Shown in pieces: positions 43,396 to 52,250 of a stretch of DNA of 64,000 bases. The position numbers were made by a program, and so were the translations under genes. The stretch is from JAMBLL01 sp964460075 (GTDB lineage: Bacteria; Actinomycetota; Acidimicrobiia; Spongiisociales; UBA5794), in the NCBI GenBank assembly GCA_964460075.1, contig CAYWPC010000013.1, forward strand, positions 5,966 through 69,965, in the 5' to 3' direction. Every line of letters starts with the position of its first letter. Position 1 is the first letter of the stretch. The notes under the pieces were generated by a model. The model did not search any database. It was not told the origin of the DNA and saw only the letters and a program-made list of their open reading frames with translations.

Positions 43396-43605
43396 TCACA
43401 CCTCATCGGCGACGGCCGCCCCTGTGATCATGACCCGCCGATCAGTTCCCGCGTCACCTCTCACCCTTCGGAAGGCATCACCGGCAAGGAGACCGAGCGA
43501 GATGAGGAAGCCACTCGCCATCGCTCCTGGGATGAAGACGAATAAACCTCCGGGGTCGACGTCATCACCCAGAGAGGTGTGCCTTGGTACTCGGCCGATC
43601 ATCAT
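43396..43605 (-). CDS. 69-aa single-pass membrane protein
   Basis: A short protein with one central hydrophobic segment (GLFVFIPGAMASGFLISLGLLAGDAF). Its ATG overlaps the stop of the PEP-synthase-like pseudogene (ATGATGA-type junction), which marks it as a former partner gene of that enzyme. Function unknown. Confidence 0.6.
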   Translation of the reverse strand: MMIGRVPRHTSLGDDVDPGGLFVFIPGAMASGFLISLGLLAGDAFRRVRGDAGTDRRVMITGAAVADEV

Positions 43606-46232
43606 GCCACCTCCAATGCTCGATTGTCCGCGACGTCGTCCTCAGCGTCCAGTATTGCAACGGTGCCGCTGCCGCCGTCGACACGGAGACGGACTCGTTC
43701 CCTTGATCCGATGCGGTCGAGGAGACCGGGAAGGTTGAGCACCGCTGGGAGCCCAAGTTCTCGGGCGATGATTGCAGCGTGCGACAGCGGAACTCCCTCT
43801 TCGACGACGATCGCGCCCGCCGTGAGGAACAGAGGCGTCCATGCGGGATCTGTGGTTCTCGCTACGAGGATGTCGCCTGGTTCGATTGGCTCGGTGGCCT
43901 TGGTGATGATGCGTGCCGTTCCTTCGTACACACCTGAACTCGCTCCCCAGCCGACGAAGGTGTCCCCGGATGGAGCCACAACTTCCCCGATACGTCTGCT
44001 CGGGTCACCTACGAACACTTGCGGTAGCGACTCGTTCTCAGACAAATGCTGCAGAACGCTGCGCCGCCGCCCGATCTCCCAACAGCTGGGCCCACGACCG
44101 TTCATTGCTGGCTCGAGCTCTGTCGTGGAGAGAAGGTCGACGTCGAGCGGTGTCTCGAGTAAGCCGGTGGCGCAGAGACGATGCCCAATCGCAAGGTGCA
44201 CCCTCCTCACCTCTCCACCGAGCGCGAGAACGGCGGACTTCGTCTTTTCACGCAGGAAGAGGAACTCGACGGCGTCAGAGACAAGACGGCGAAGCATTCG
44301 GCGCCGAACATCGACGATCTGCCCCGTTACAACACGCTGAAAGCGCCACTTCCATGATGTGGCAAAACCGGATCCAATCTCAGTGAGCAGCGCATCGCGC
44401 GCACCAGGATCGGCCATGATCATTCGTCCGGATCGGTGAACCTGAACCGCTTGGCTGATGAGCTGCCATGCAAGATCACGAGATTCTGCCCAGGTCTCTC
44501 CCGCGAATACCGAGGCAGAACCGGAGTGGCCGAGTTCCTGCTCGAACGCGGCGAGGAGCTCCGCTCCAGACTCGATCTGTTCGAGGGCTGTGGGCATCGT
44601 CCTATCTCGTGCCCGTAGGCTGCCGAGCGCGCTGACGAGCTCTTCGTCAGCGAGGGCTAACTCTGCGAGGTCACATGTGTGCAGAGCGACCTGGGCCCCA
44701 CAGGGGCTGAGTCCTCCGGCGGTGAGTTACTGGGCAAGTCCTGCTGCCTTCGAACCGACGTGTGGTTCAAGGAACAGCTCCACGCCTCGATACGCAGCCG
44801 CTGCAGATGCGGCAACCGCTATCTCGGCGGCCATGAGGCGCCCTGCGAGATCGAGCGTTCGGTTCCTGTACGCCAGGAGCTCCTCGTCGGTGGCGATGTC
44901 GCAGTCCGGCGGGCCGAGGAGCAATCGCTCCGTAGCGCCGATCGTGACGTGGGCTTCGAAGCGGAACCCTCGTCGTGCGTTGATCTCGCGGAAGCCCGTC
45001 ACCATCGATCGCAGGCCTTTGAACGGTCCTCGAACGTCGGAGTCGGCAGGTGGGTCAACCGGTTCGCTGATCACCCTTCCGAAGTATTGACGCTCGATCT
45101 CTTCGCCAGATCCGCCGGGCACCTCTGCGGCTGCCGCCTTCATGAGGTCGAGGCTGAGCACCGCACGGCCACGAATTCGAGCGAGAAACGGTCGTTGGTC
45201 CGCCGCTGGTGGCAGTGCATTCATGTGGTCGAACAGTTGACGAAAGCCGTTCTCAAGCAGCGGTGCGGCCGTTGTCCACTGAAGTGGAGGCAGGACACCA
45301 GGGAGCGACTCTGCAATTCCCGCCGTCGTGAAGGAATCGTCCGGACCAATTCGAGTATCGAATCCATCGTCGTTCGTCTCGGGCGCGATAGTCGGGCGCG
45401 ATAGTCGTGATGGGCCTTGACTGGACGATGTACAACCGGTCACCATCATGAGCCCATTCAACGTCCTGGGGGTCACCGAATCGTCGTTCTAGGTCGAGAG
45501 CAGCTTCTACGGCTTCGTCGAGGACGGGATCGACCGATGGGCGGTCGGTGGCGAGGCGTGGCAGTACATATGCGTCCGGCGTCACCTCGCCTGAGACGAG
45601 CTGCTCTCCGAGACCCTCGACAGCTTCAATGCGAAGGTCGCTCGCCGACCCTGCGGGATCGACCGTGAACACAACCCCTGCACGTTCTGCATCGACGAGC
45701 TTCATGATGACGACCGACATCGCCAGGTCATCCTCCGCCACACCGGCGTGGGCACGATAGGCACGCGGAGCCGGCAGCCACAGCGACGCCCACACAAGCC
45801 TCACGGCACGCAGCAGCGCATCGTCGTCACCAATTTCGAGGTACGAGCGGTACTGGCCTGCGAACGACGCGTCAGCCATGTCTTCGGCGGTGGCAGAGGA
45901 TCGCACGGCGAGGAGTGCACCATGTCCGACGGCTGCTGCGAGCCTTCGGACTTCCGTGGATAAGGCATCGTGGCCTCGAGGAACGCAGCGTCGACACGCT
46001 CTGCTGCTCGATCGAGATCAGCCCGATCGGGAAGCCCTTGTATCGACAGATCATCGATGAAACGCTTGAGACCAGAGTCACGAACGAACCAGCGGTAGCC
46101 GTCTGTCGTGATCGAACCTGTGGGAGGCACGGTCACACCCATTGCGATGAGTTGGTTGAGTGCGAAGCCCTTTCCACCAACGGCGCGTGGATCGACCGCC
46201 GCGCCATCGAGGGAGACGGTCGCGTTATTCAC
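43602..46232 (-). pseudogene. broken PEP-synthase/rifampicin-phosphotransferase-like gene
   Basis: One gene of about 870 codons in pieces. The N-terminal part (GGKGFALNQL...) runs to about 45967. RSSATAEDMADASFAGQYRSYLEI and VQSRPITTIAP continue in another frame to about 45393. The C-terminal part returns to the first frame, with an in-frame TAA at 44727-44729, and ends with the swivelling-His domain (EEGVPLSHAAIIARELGLPAVLNL). Three lesions are visible: a 1-nt loss near 45967, a 13-bp tandem duplication at 45380-45405 and the TAA. The family transfers phosphate between ATP, PEP/pyruvate or a small molecule. It overlaps flanking genes by 4 nt on both sides. Confidence 0.85.
45380..45405. repeat. 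13-bp tandem duplication causing a frameshift
   Basis: CGGGCGCGATAGT occurs twice in a row (45380-45392 and 45393-45405) inside the PEP-synthase-like gene. On the coding strand, removing one copy fuses RPITTIAP to ETNDDGF in one frame, so the extra copy (13 nt, +1) is the mutation. Confidence 0.85.
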
Positions 46233-46546
46233 TCACGGACCTGCTTGACATCGGATGGGGCTCCGCAGCGGTTGGCAAATGTCGATATCGCCCGGTCGGT
46301 CACGGTCGCCAGCGGCTCACCTGACACTGATGCCCGCTCGCGGAGCCACACGACGAGATCCCGCCGGATTGGGATTGCTGGTCTGCGAGATTCGACACGA
46401 AGGAGCAGAGCAATGCTGACCACGAGGCTCATGGCGAACAACACAAACAGATCCCATTCGCCGCCGATTCCTGTGTCAATGGATCCGACCCCTGAGACCA
46501 CGATGTTCGCTATAACGAGCATTCTTGCTGTTGCCGTGGGACTCAT
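46229..46546 (-). CDS. small membrane protein upstream of the broken PEP-synthase-like gene
   Basis: A 105-aa protein with two hydrophobic segments (about 7-22 and 30-50) and a charged cytoplasmic tail (WLRERASVSGEPLATVTDRAISTFANR) that looks like a small dimerising helix pair. GAGGAGG stands 7 nt before the ATG. It overlaps the pseudogene by 4 nt, so they formed one unit. No known family recognised. Confidence 0.65.
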   Translation of the reverse strand: MSPTATARMLVIANIVVSGVGSIDTGIGGEWDLFVLFAMSLVVSIALLLRVESRRPAIPIRRDLVVWLRERASVSGEPLATVTDRAISTFANRCGAPSDVKQVRE

Positions 46547-46732
46547 GGGAAGCCTCCTCGTCTCTGTCCAATCTCGCTTGGGTCAACCTGATGCTGAACG
46601 GCGATAATCCGCCATTCTCCGTCGCACGTCGCGACTGGGTCCTGCCATCCGCCCGCAGCGACGATCACTCGCGGCAAAGAACACCGTTCGAATGCTTGAC
46701 ATCAATGCGTTCGGTAACCATCGAGGGTCTGG

Positions 46733-47341
46733 TCAGGGGGCATCTGTGTCGCTGCGGACGGCGAGGCCTCGCACGACGATGCGTGCCACAGATCGCGCAA
46801 CCGTGCCAGCGTCGAGATCCGGCCTGTGGCGCAACAGCCATCTACGGAGCGGGTAGAAGGCAGTGAGGAACATCAACAGGTGTGCGACGAGTTCCGGATC
46901 GTCCTCAGCAAGGTGGCCGGAAGCGATCCCGCTCTCCACCATTGAGGCGAGCCGGCCAGCCTGCTCCCGCTCAGATGACGCAAGCCGCTCTCGACCCTCT
47001 GGGTCGAGCACGCCAGCCTCTCGGTACATGAATTGCACGTCTGGTGCATGGTCCGCGGTTGCCGCAATGAGCGCGGCAAGCGTCGCTTCTATGTCCTCTC
47101 CGCGAGCCGACGCTGGGACTGCGCCCTCGAGTCCCGTGAGAAGGTGCCGGTAGACGAGCCATAGGACGTCTCCCTTCGACTCGATGTATTCGTACAAGCC
47201 TCCCATGGAGAGGTTTGAGGCCGCTGCAATCTCTCGTACCGAAGTGGCGTGGAAACCCTTCTCGATGAAAAGATTCAAGGCTCCGCGTGCGATCTCGTCC
47301 TCTCTGCGTTCCCTGAGGCTCTGCCGTGGCACCGGCGTCAC
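46733..47341 (-). CDS. TetR-family regulator of the terpene/acyl-CoA operon
   Basis: A 202-aa repressor-type regulator. The N-terminal HTH reads ALNLFIEKGFHATSVREIAAASNLSMGGLYEYIESKGDVLW. The C-terminal ~140 residues are the helical ligand-binding domain. The GTG start overlaps the acyl-CoA dehydrogenase stop by 4 nt (GTGA), so it is translated with the operon it probably controls, in parallel to AtuR with the atu genes of Pseudomonas. The ligand is probably an acyl-CoA of the pathway; inference. Confidence 0.88.
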   Translation of the reverse strand: MTPVPRQSLRERREDEIARGALNLFIEKGFHATSVREIAAASNLSMGGLYEYIESKGDVLWLVYRHLLTGLEGAVPASARGEDIEATLAALIAATADHAPDVQFMYREAGVLDPEGRERLASSEREQAGRLASMVESGIASGHLAEDDPELVAHLLMFLTAFYPLRRWLLRHRPDLDAGTVARSVARIVVRGLAVRSDTDAP

Positions 47342-48483
47342 CCGGCGAAGCCGTCGAGGCGCGAGAGCACGTTGAGCATGACTTCGTCCGCTCCGCCACC
47401 GATTCCTCCGAGACGCGAGTCGCGAAGATACCGAGAGGTCCAGGTCTCCTCCATGTAGCCGATGCCACCGTGGAGCTGAAGGCACCAGTCGGCCACTTGC
47501 CTTGTCAGCCTGCCGGATTTGTACTTGGCGATCGTGGCGAATCGTGTGGTGTCCTCGCCTCGAACGAACGCTGCGGCACATGCGTAGTTGTAGTGCTTGA
47601 GCAGATCGACCTCTGCTGCGAGTTCAGCAAGTCTGTAGGTCAGATACTGATTCCTGTTGAGGGGTTTCCCGAACACGTTGCGCTGCTTGGTGTATTCCGA
47701 GGTGAGGGCGAGGGCGCGCTCCATCGATCCGATCGACGAGTACGCAGCCCACATTCGTTCCTCTACGAACTGAGCCATTTGTTGCTGAAATCCCATCCCC
47801 TCGACACCGATGATGTGGTCGATAGGCACCCTTGCATCTGTGAAGGTGACCAGCCCTGTGTCTGAGGCGCGCATGCCGAGTTTGTCTAGCTTGCGAGAGA
47901 CCTCGACTCCTGGTGTCGCCATTGGAACGATGATCTGACTCATGCCCTGGTAGTCGGTGTCATCGGAAGTGCGCACGAGAAGGCAGAGCCAGTCTGCCTG
48001 GAGGGAGTTGGTGATGAACATCTTGGAGCCGTTGATCACCCATTCGTCGCCGTAGCGCTTCGCCGTGGTTCGTATGGCTGCAACGTCCGATCCTGCATCC
48101 GGTTCTGTGACCGCAATTGCAGCCACCATCTCACCGTTGAGCGCGGGTGCCAGATATCGATGCTTGAGGTCAGAGGTTCCGAAGCGATGCAGCGAAGGCG
48201 TCGCCATTGAGACCTGTACACCGAGGGCCATCCCGATACTGCCGTGGGCCGCCCTACCGAACTCCTCAGACAGGATCACAGAGAAGAGGTGGTCCGCACC
48301 CTGCCCTCCGTACTCCTCATCGTATTCAAGACCGAGGAACCCGAGTTCGCCCATTGAGGAGAACAGGTCGTGAAGGGGCATCATCCCGTCTGCTTCCCAC
48401 CCGTCGACGTTGGGGTTTATCTCCTGATCGACGAACTCTCTAACGACCCGACGAAAGTGGTTGTGCTCATCACTGAACGGCAT
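47338..48483 (-). CDS. acyl-CoA dehydrogenase (citronellyl-CoA-dehydrogenase-like)
   Basis: A 381-aa flavoprotein that introduces a 2,3 double bond into an acyl-CoA. Motifs: AIAVTEPDAGSDVAAIRTTA (FAD/substrate binding), FITNSLQADWLCLL, the QRNVFGKPLNRNQ segment and LQLHGGIGYMEE near the C-terminus. The catalytic base position is within the final third, as in short/branched-chain members. Its neighbours AtuA and the biotin carboxylase pair suggest citronellyl-CoA or another methyl-branched acyl-CoA as substrate. It overlaps the TetR gene. Confidence 0.9.
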   Translation of the reverse strand: MPFSDEHNHFRRVVREFVDQEINPNVDGWEADGMMPLHDLFSSMGELGFLGLEYDEEYGGQGADHLFSVILSEEFGRAAHGSIGMALGVQVSMATPSLHRFGTSDLKHRYLAPALNGEMVAAIAVTEPDAGSDVAAIRTTAKRYGDEWVINGSKMFITNSLQADWLCLLVRTSDDTDYQGMSQIIVPMATPGVEVSRKLDKLGMRASDTGLVTFTDARVPIDHIIGVEGMGFQQQMAQFVEERMWAAYSSIGSMERALALTSEYTKQRNVFGKPLNRNQYLTYRLAELAAEVDLLKHYNYACAAAFVRGEDTTRFATIAKYKSGRLTRQVADWCLQLHGGIGYMEETWTSRYLRDSRLGGIGGGADEVMLNVLSRLDGFAG

Positions 48484-48504
48484 GTTGTCTCCTCGATGTC
48501 TTCT

Positions 48505-50313
48505 CTATTGCACCGGCGGATCGCCAGGCATGTCATGTGGATCGATGGCTTCTGGGGTGATCAGTGTCTCAGGTACGTCGACCCGTTTCGCTCGGAGATA
48601 CTCTCCTAGTCCCTTCGCTTGCGCGTCGAAGCGAAGGGAGGAGCTCACACCCTGATCGAGGATGCCGTGAATGACGAAGTTGAGAGCTCGTAGATGAGGC
48701 AGTTCATACCTCTCGATCTCGTATTGTTCGAGATCAGCCAGCAGCTCGATGAGACGTTCGACCGTGAGAAACTCAGCAAGCCATGGATACGCATCGTCGG
48801 ATCGGGTGAAGACACCGAGGTTGGCGCTTCCACCCTTGTCTCCAGATCTCGCGCCGACGACTTTTCCCAAGGGAATCCGTACTACAGGGCCCTGTTGCGG
48901 GGAGGGAATCTGTGGTTTATCCACCGTAACCGTAAACGGCTCACCCGGTTCGGTTTCTGGCACGTCGAAGGACGACTCACCGACATGGACGACGCCGGTC
49001 ACATCGTTCCTGTCGATGAGCGTCGGCCAGTAGACGGCGTACGGGGAAGCCTTGCGAGGCGGCCAGACACCGAAGAGGCCTGGGATCGAGCCGAGCGCTA
49101 TGTGCACCATCGTGTCTGCCCATGCTCGGCCCACTCTCTCCTCGTCCACGTCACGCACGGCGATTTCGAGGTAGGAGACGGCCGCTGCGTTCGATGACGG
49201 GTCGTCCTCACCACTGCCAATCAGCGTCGTTCGCACCTCTTCATAGTCGTCGGGATTCCACGGGCATGCCCGCCAGAACTGCCGGCAGAACACGTCCGCT
49301 TTTGCTTTCGCGTCAAGGCCCGTGATTCCGACCATCATCGTGTTGCGGAAGCCACCGGCGTATGCGGCTGCGACCTTGAGGGTCTGTGGCGGCGGCTGTC
49401 CCTTGATCCCAGACAGTCTGACCCTGTTTCGAGCGGTCTGCTCGATCTCGACCGTGTCGAAACGGGCGGTAACGTCTGGGTTGTCGTACTCGGGTTTCCC
49501 GATCTCGTAGAGCAATTGCGACGTCACCGTTCCAATCGAAACCTCACCACCAGCACCGTCGTGGATGCCGACGACACTCGACCCATCTGCAGCGATCTCG
49601 ACCCATGGAAAGCCGGGATAGTCGAGGCCAGGTACTTCTTCGAAAAACGAGTAGTTCCCACCGGTCGCCTGCATAGAGCACTCGATAACATGGCCAGCTA
49701 CCACTGCACCGGCCAGCGCGTCCCAATCATGCCTGGCCCACTGATGCCACCAGGCTGCCGGGCCGACAGCGAGCGAGGCATCGGTGACCCTGCCGGTTAC
49801 GACGATGTCCGCCCCGCGTTCGAGGGCAGCGGCGATCCCCCATCCTCCGAGATAGGCGTTGGCTGTGAGGATTCCCTCCACTTTGCTGCCGAGCGGCTCC
49901 GCTGTGTCGAGGTTGGTGAACAACGAACCTCCTGCGACAAGTTCACCGAGCCGCCCTTTGAGGTCGTCGCCGGTTACTGCAGCCACCTTTGGGGCAAGTC
50001 CTAGCCGGTTTCCGGCCTCTCGAACGGCATCTGCACATCCAAGAGGGTCGAGGCCCCCGGCATTGACCACGACTCTGACTGCTCGATCGAGAACGGTGCC
50101 CATGACCTGTTCCATTTGGGAAACGAACGTGCGTCCATAGCCTCCGTCGGGCCGGCGCAACCGTGTCTTGGCCATGATCAACATGGTGAGCTCTGCAAGC
50201 CAGTCACCCGAAAGGACATCGACGTCTCCGGCCTCGAGCATCTCCATCGCAGCGGAAGGTCGGTCACCGAAGAGACCGGAGATATTGGCGATTCGGATGG
50301 GACGCATGCTCAC
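48505..50313 (-). CDS. atuA: AtuA-family protein (acyclic terpene utilisation)
   Basis: A 602-aa protein. The N-terminal ~440 residues are the DUF1446 domain (RIANISGLFGDRPSAAMEMLEAGDVDVLSGDWLAELTM...). The C-terminal ~120 residues are the AtuA-like ferredoxin-fold domain (KVVGARSGDKGGSANLGVF...). AtuA is needed for citronellol/geraniol breakdown in Pseudomonas, but its chemistry is not settled. It starts at a GTG overlapping the biotin carboxylase stop (GTGA) with GAGGAG upstream. The same set of genes also occurs in leucine-type 3-methylcrotonyl-CoA pathways. Confidence 0.9.
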   Translation of the reverse strand: MSMRPIRIANISGLFGDRPSAAMEMLEAGDVDVLSGDWLAELTMLIMAKTRLRRPDGGYGRTFVSQMEQVMGTVLDRAVRVVVNAGGLDPLGCADAVREAGNRLGLAPKVAAVTGDDLKGRLGELVAGGSLFTNLDTAEPLGSKVEGILTANAYLGGWGIAAALERGADIVVTGRVTDASLAVGPAAWWHQWARHDWDALAGAVVAGHVIECSMQATGGNYSFFEEVPGLDYPGFPWVEIAADGSSVVGIHDGAGGEVSIGTVTSQLLYEIGKPEYDNPDVTARFDTVEIEQTARNRVRLSGIKGQPPPQTLKVAAAYAGGFRNTMMVGITGLDAKAKADVFCRQFWRACPWNPDDYEEVRTTLIGSGEDDPSSNAAAVSYLEIAVRDVDEERVGRAWADTMVHIALGSIPGLFGVWPPRKASPYAVYWPTLIDRNDVTGVVHVGESSFDVPETEPGEPFTVTVDKPQIPSPQQGPVVRIPLGKVVGARSGDKGGSANLGVFTRSDDAYPWLAEFLTVERLIELLADLEQYEIERYELPHLRALNFVIHGILDQGVSSSLRFDAQAKGLGEYLRAKRVDVPETLITPEAIDPHDMPGDPPVQ

Positions 50314-52250
50314 TCTCTCTCCTCGAGACGAACAAGGACTGCTCCTGCATCGACCTGGTCGCCTGGGGCTACGAGCACCTCGACAACGACGGCTGGACCT
50401 CCGGCACGGATGCGGTGCTCCATCTTCATCGCCTCAATCGTCACCAGGTCGGTGCGCTCGTCGACCTCATCCCCGGCCGTCACCATCACTGCAGTGACTG
50501 TTCCTGGGATCGGCGATGTCGGTCCACCGGCAGCGAGCATCGGATCGTGGCTTTCGAATCGAGGCTCTTCAACGAAACATGTCTGGCCACCAGGTGAGTT
50601 CACCCATAGGTTCTCCCCTTCGATGTGCACGGCACAGGGGGTGGCAACGCCGTCGATTTCGACGACGGTGGCTTCTCCGTCACGAATTGTCGCCTCGACC
50701 TTGTCACGGCCGACGGTGACAGACATGTGGGCTCCGCGTACCGCGTACTCGACGCGACACCCATCGAGTACCACGAAGGATCGCCCAGACGGTACGTTGC
50801 GCCAATGTGCGGGAGCCAGTCCCCAGTGCCCGTCCCTTGCACGGTTGTGGATGGTGCGCACCCACAATGCCGCAGCAACATGGGATGTGCGCGTGACGCT
50901 GTCGGGTCCGGCATCGAGCAGTTCTGGATGGTCGTCGATGAAGCCGGTCGTTGTATCCCCAGCGAGGAAATCGGGATGGCGGAGAGCTGCAACGAGGAAG
51001 TCGCGGTTGGTTGCCGGTCCGTGAAGATGGACGGTTTCGAGCTCTGAGGCGAGCATCGCCGCGGCGTCGGACCGTGTCTCGCCGTGCGCGATGACTTTCG
51101 CGATCATTGGGTCGTAGTAGGGCGATATCGTCGTGCCAGAGGTCAGCGAATCTTCGTAACGGGCCAACCCGCGCCCTCTCCGGTACCGGATCATCGTGCC
51201 GGGTGCCGGTGCCCATCCTGCGGCAGGGTCCTCTGCGTAAAGCCTGGCCTCGATGGCGTGCCCGGCGCGAGTGATCTCGTCCTGGCCGGCTGGAAGCGCT
51301 TCCCCTCGTGCTACGCGGATCTGCCATTCGACCAGGTCGAGCCCGGTTATCTCCTCAGTCACGGGATGTTCTACCTGGAGTCTCGTGTTCATCTCGATGA
51401 AGGCGAACTCGCTGTCGCCTACGACGAACTCCACTGTTCCCGCACTCTCGTAGTCGAGTGATTCTGCGAGCGCCACGGCGCCGGCAAGAAGTGAGTCGAC
51501 AAGCGACTCGTTGAGTCCTGGAGCCGGTGCCTCCTCGATGACCTTCTGGTGGCGCCGCTGAATGGAACACTCCCGCTCGAAGAGGTGGACGACACGGCCG
51601 TTGCTGTCGCCGAAGACCTGCACTTCTATGTGTCTCGCAGGGGTGAGGAGTCTCTCGAGGTATAGCGTGCCATCTCCGAAGCTCCTGAGTGCTTCGCCAC
51701 CCGCAGCAGTGATCGCCGCTTCGAGTTCTTCGATGCGTTCGACGCGCCGCATTCCCTTGCCACCGCCTCCCGCTGCGGCTTTGACGAGAAGGGGGAAGCC
51801 GATCTCTGTTGCCACTGCGTCAAGATCGAACGACTCGTCGATCTGGAGTGAGGGGAGCACGGGGATACCGAGGTCTCGTGCACGCTTGCGAGCATTGATC
51901 TTGTCACCCATCGCCGCTATCGACTCCGGAGAGGGCCCTACCCAAGTGAGCCCTGCGTCGCGTACGCCGGCTGCAAACTCTGCATTCTCTGCGAGGAATC
52001 CAAATCCGGGATGGACGGCATCCGCGCCGAGGCGGATCGCGGCTTCGATGAGAGCCGACCGTTCAACGTACGTCTCTGTTGGGGTGGTACCAGGCAAATG
52101 GACGGCAGCGTCGAGGTCCGCCATTGCAGGTGAGTCCTTGTCGGCATCTGAATACACACCGACGGGGCTGATCCCAAGATGTCGCGCTGTGCGAGCAATG
52201 CGTGACACGATCTCGCCCCGATTCGCGATGAGAAGTGTGCGCACAGTCAC
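50310..52250 (-). CDS. atuF: biotin-dependent acyl-CoA carboxylase, alpha (biotin) subunit
   Basis: A 646-aa subunit. The biotin carboxylase domain fills residues ~1-445 (LLIANRGEIVSRIARTARHLGI; the ATP-grasp loop KAAAGGGGKGMR; ERECSIQRRHQKVIEEAPAP; EMNTRLQVEHPVTEEITGLDLVEWQI). A BT-like linker follows, then a C-terminal biotinyl domain with EAMKMEH. I choose the GTG at 52250, overlapping the upstream stop by 4 nt, with GGGGAG 9 nt before it. With the carboxyltransferase it forms a geranyl-CoA or 3-methylcrotonyl-CoA carboxylase; the sequence alone does not decide. Confidence 0.9.
   Translation of the reverse strand: MTVRTLLIANRGEIVSRIARTARHLGISPVGVYSDADKDSPAMADLDAAVHLPGTTPTETYVERSALIEAAIRLGADAVHPGFGFLAENAEFAAGVRDAGLTWVGPSPESIAAMGDKINARKRARDLGIPVLPSLQIDESFDLDAVATEIGFPLLVKAAAGGGGKGMRRVERIEELEAAITAAGGEALRSFGDGTLYLERLLTPARHIEVQVFGDSNGRVVHLFERECSIQRRHQKVIEEAPAPGLNESLVDSLLAGAVALAESLDYESAGTVEFVVGDSEFAFIEMNTRLQVEHPVTEEITGLDLVEWQIRVARGEALPAGQDEITRAGHAIEARLYAEDPAAGWAPAPGTMIRYRRGRGLARYEDSLTSGTTISPYYDPMIAKVIAHGETRSDAAAMLASELETVHLHGPATNRDFLVAALRHPDFLAGDTTTGFIDDHPELLDAGPDSVTRTSHVAAALWVRTIHNRARDGHWGLAPAHWRNVPSGRSFVVLDGCRVEYAVRGAHMSVTVGRDKVEATIRDGEATVVEIDGVATPCAVHIEGENLWVNSPGGQTCFVEEPRFESHDPMLAAGGPTSPIPGTVTAVMVTAGDEVDERTDLVTIEAMKMEHRIRAGGPAVVVEVLVAPGDQVDAGAVLVRLEERE

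Noticed and set aside
43602..46232. Reading the PEP-synthase-like region as four separate small genes
   Set aside because: The pieces match consecutive parts of one enzyme and are separated only by a 1-nt loss, a 13-bp duplication and one stop codon.
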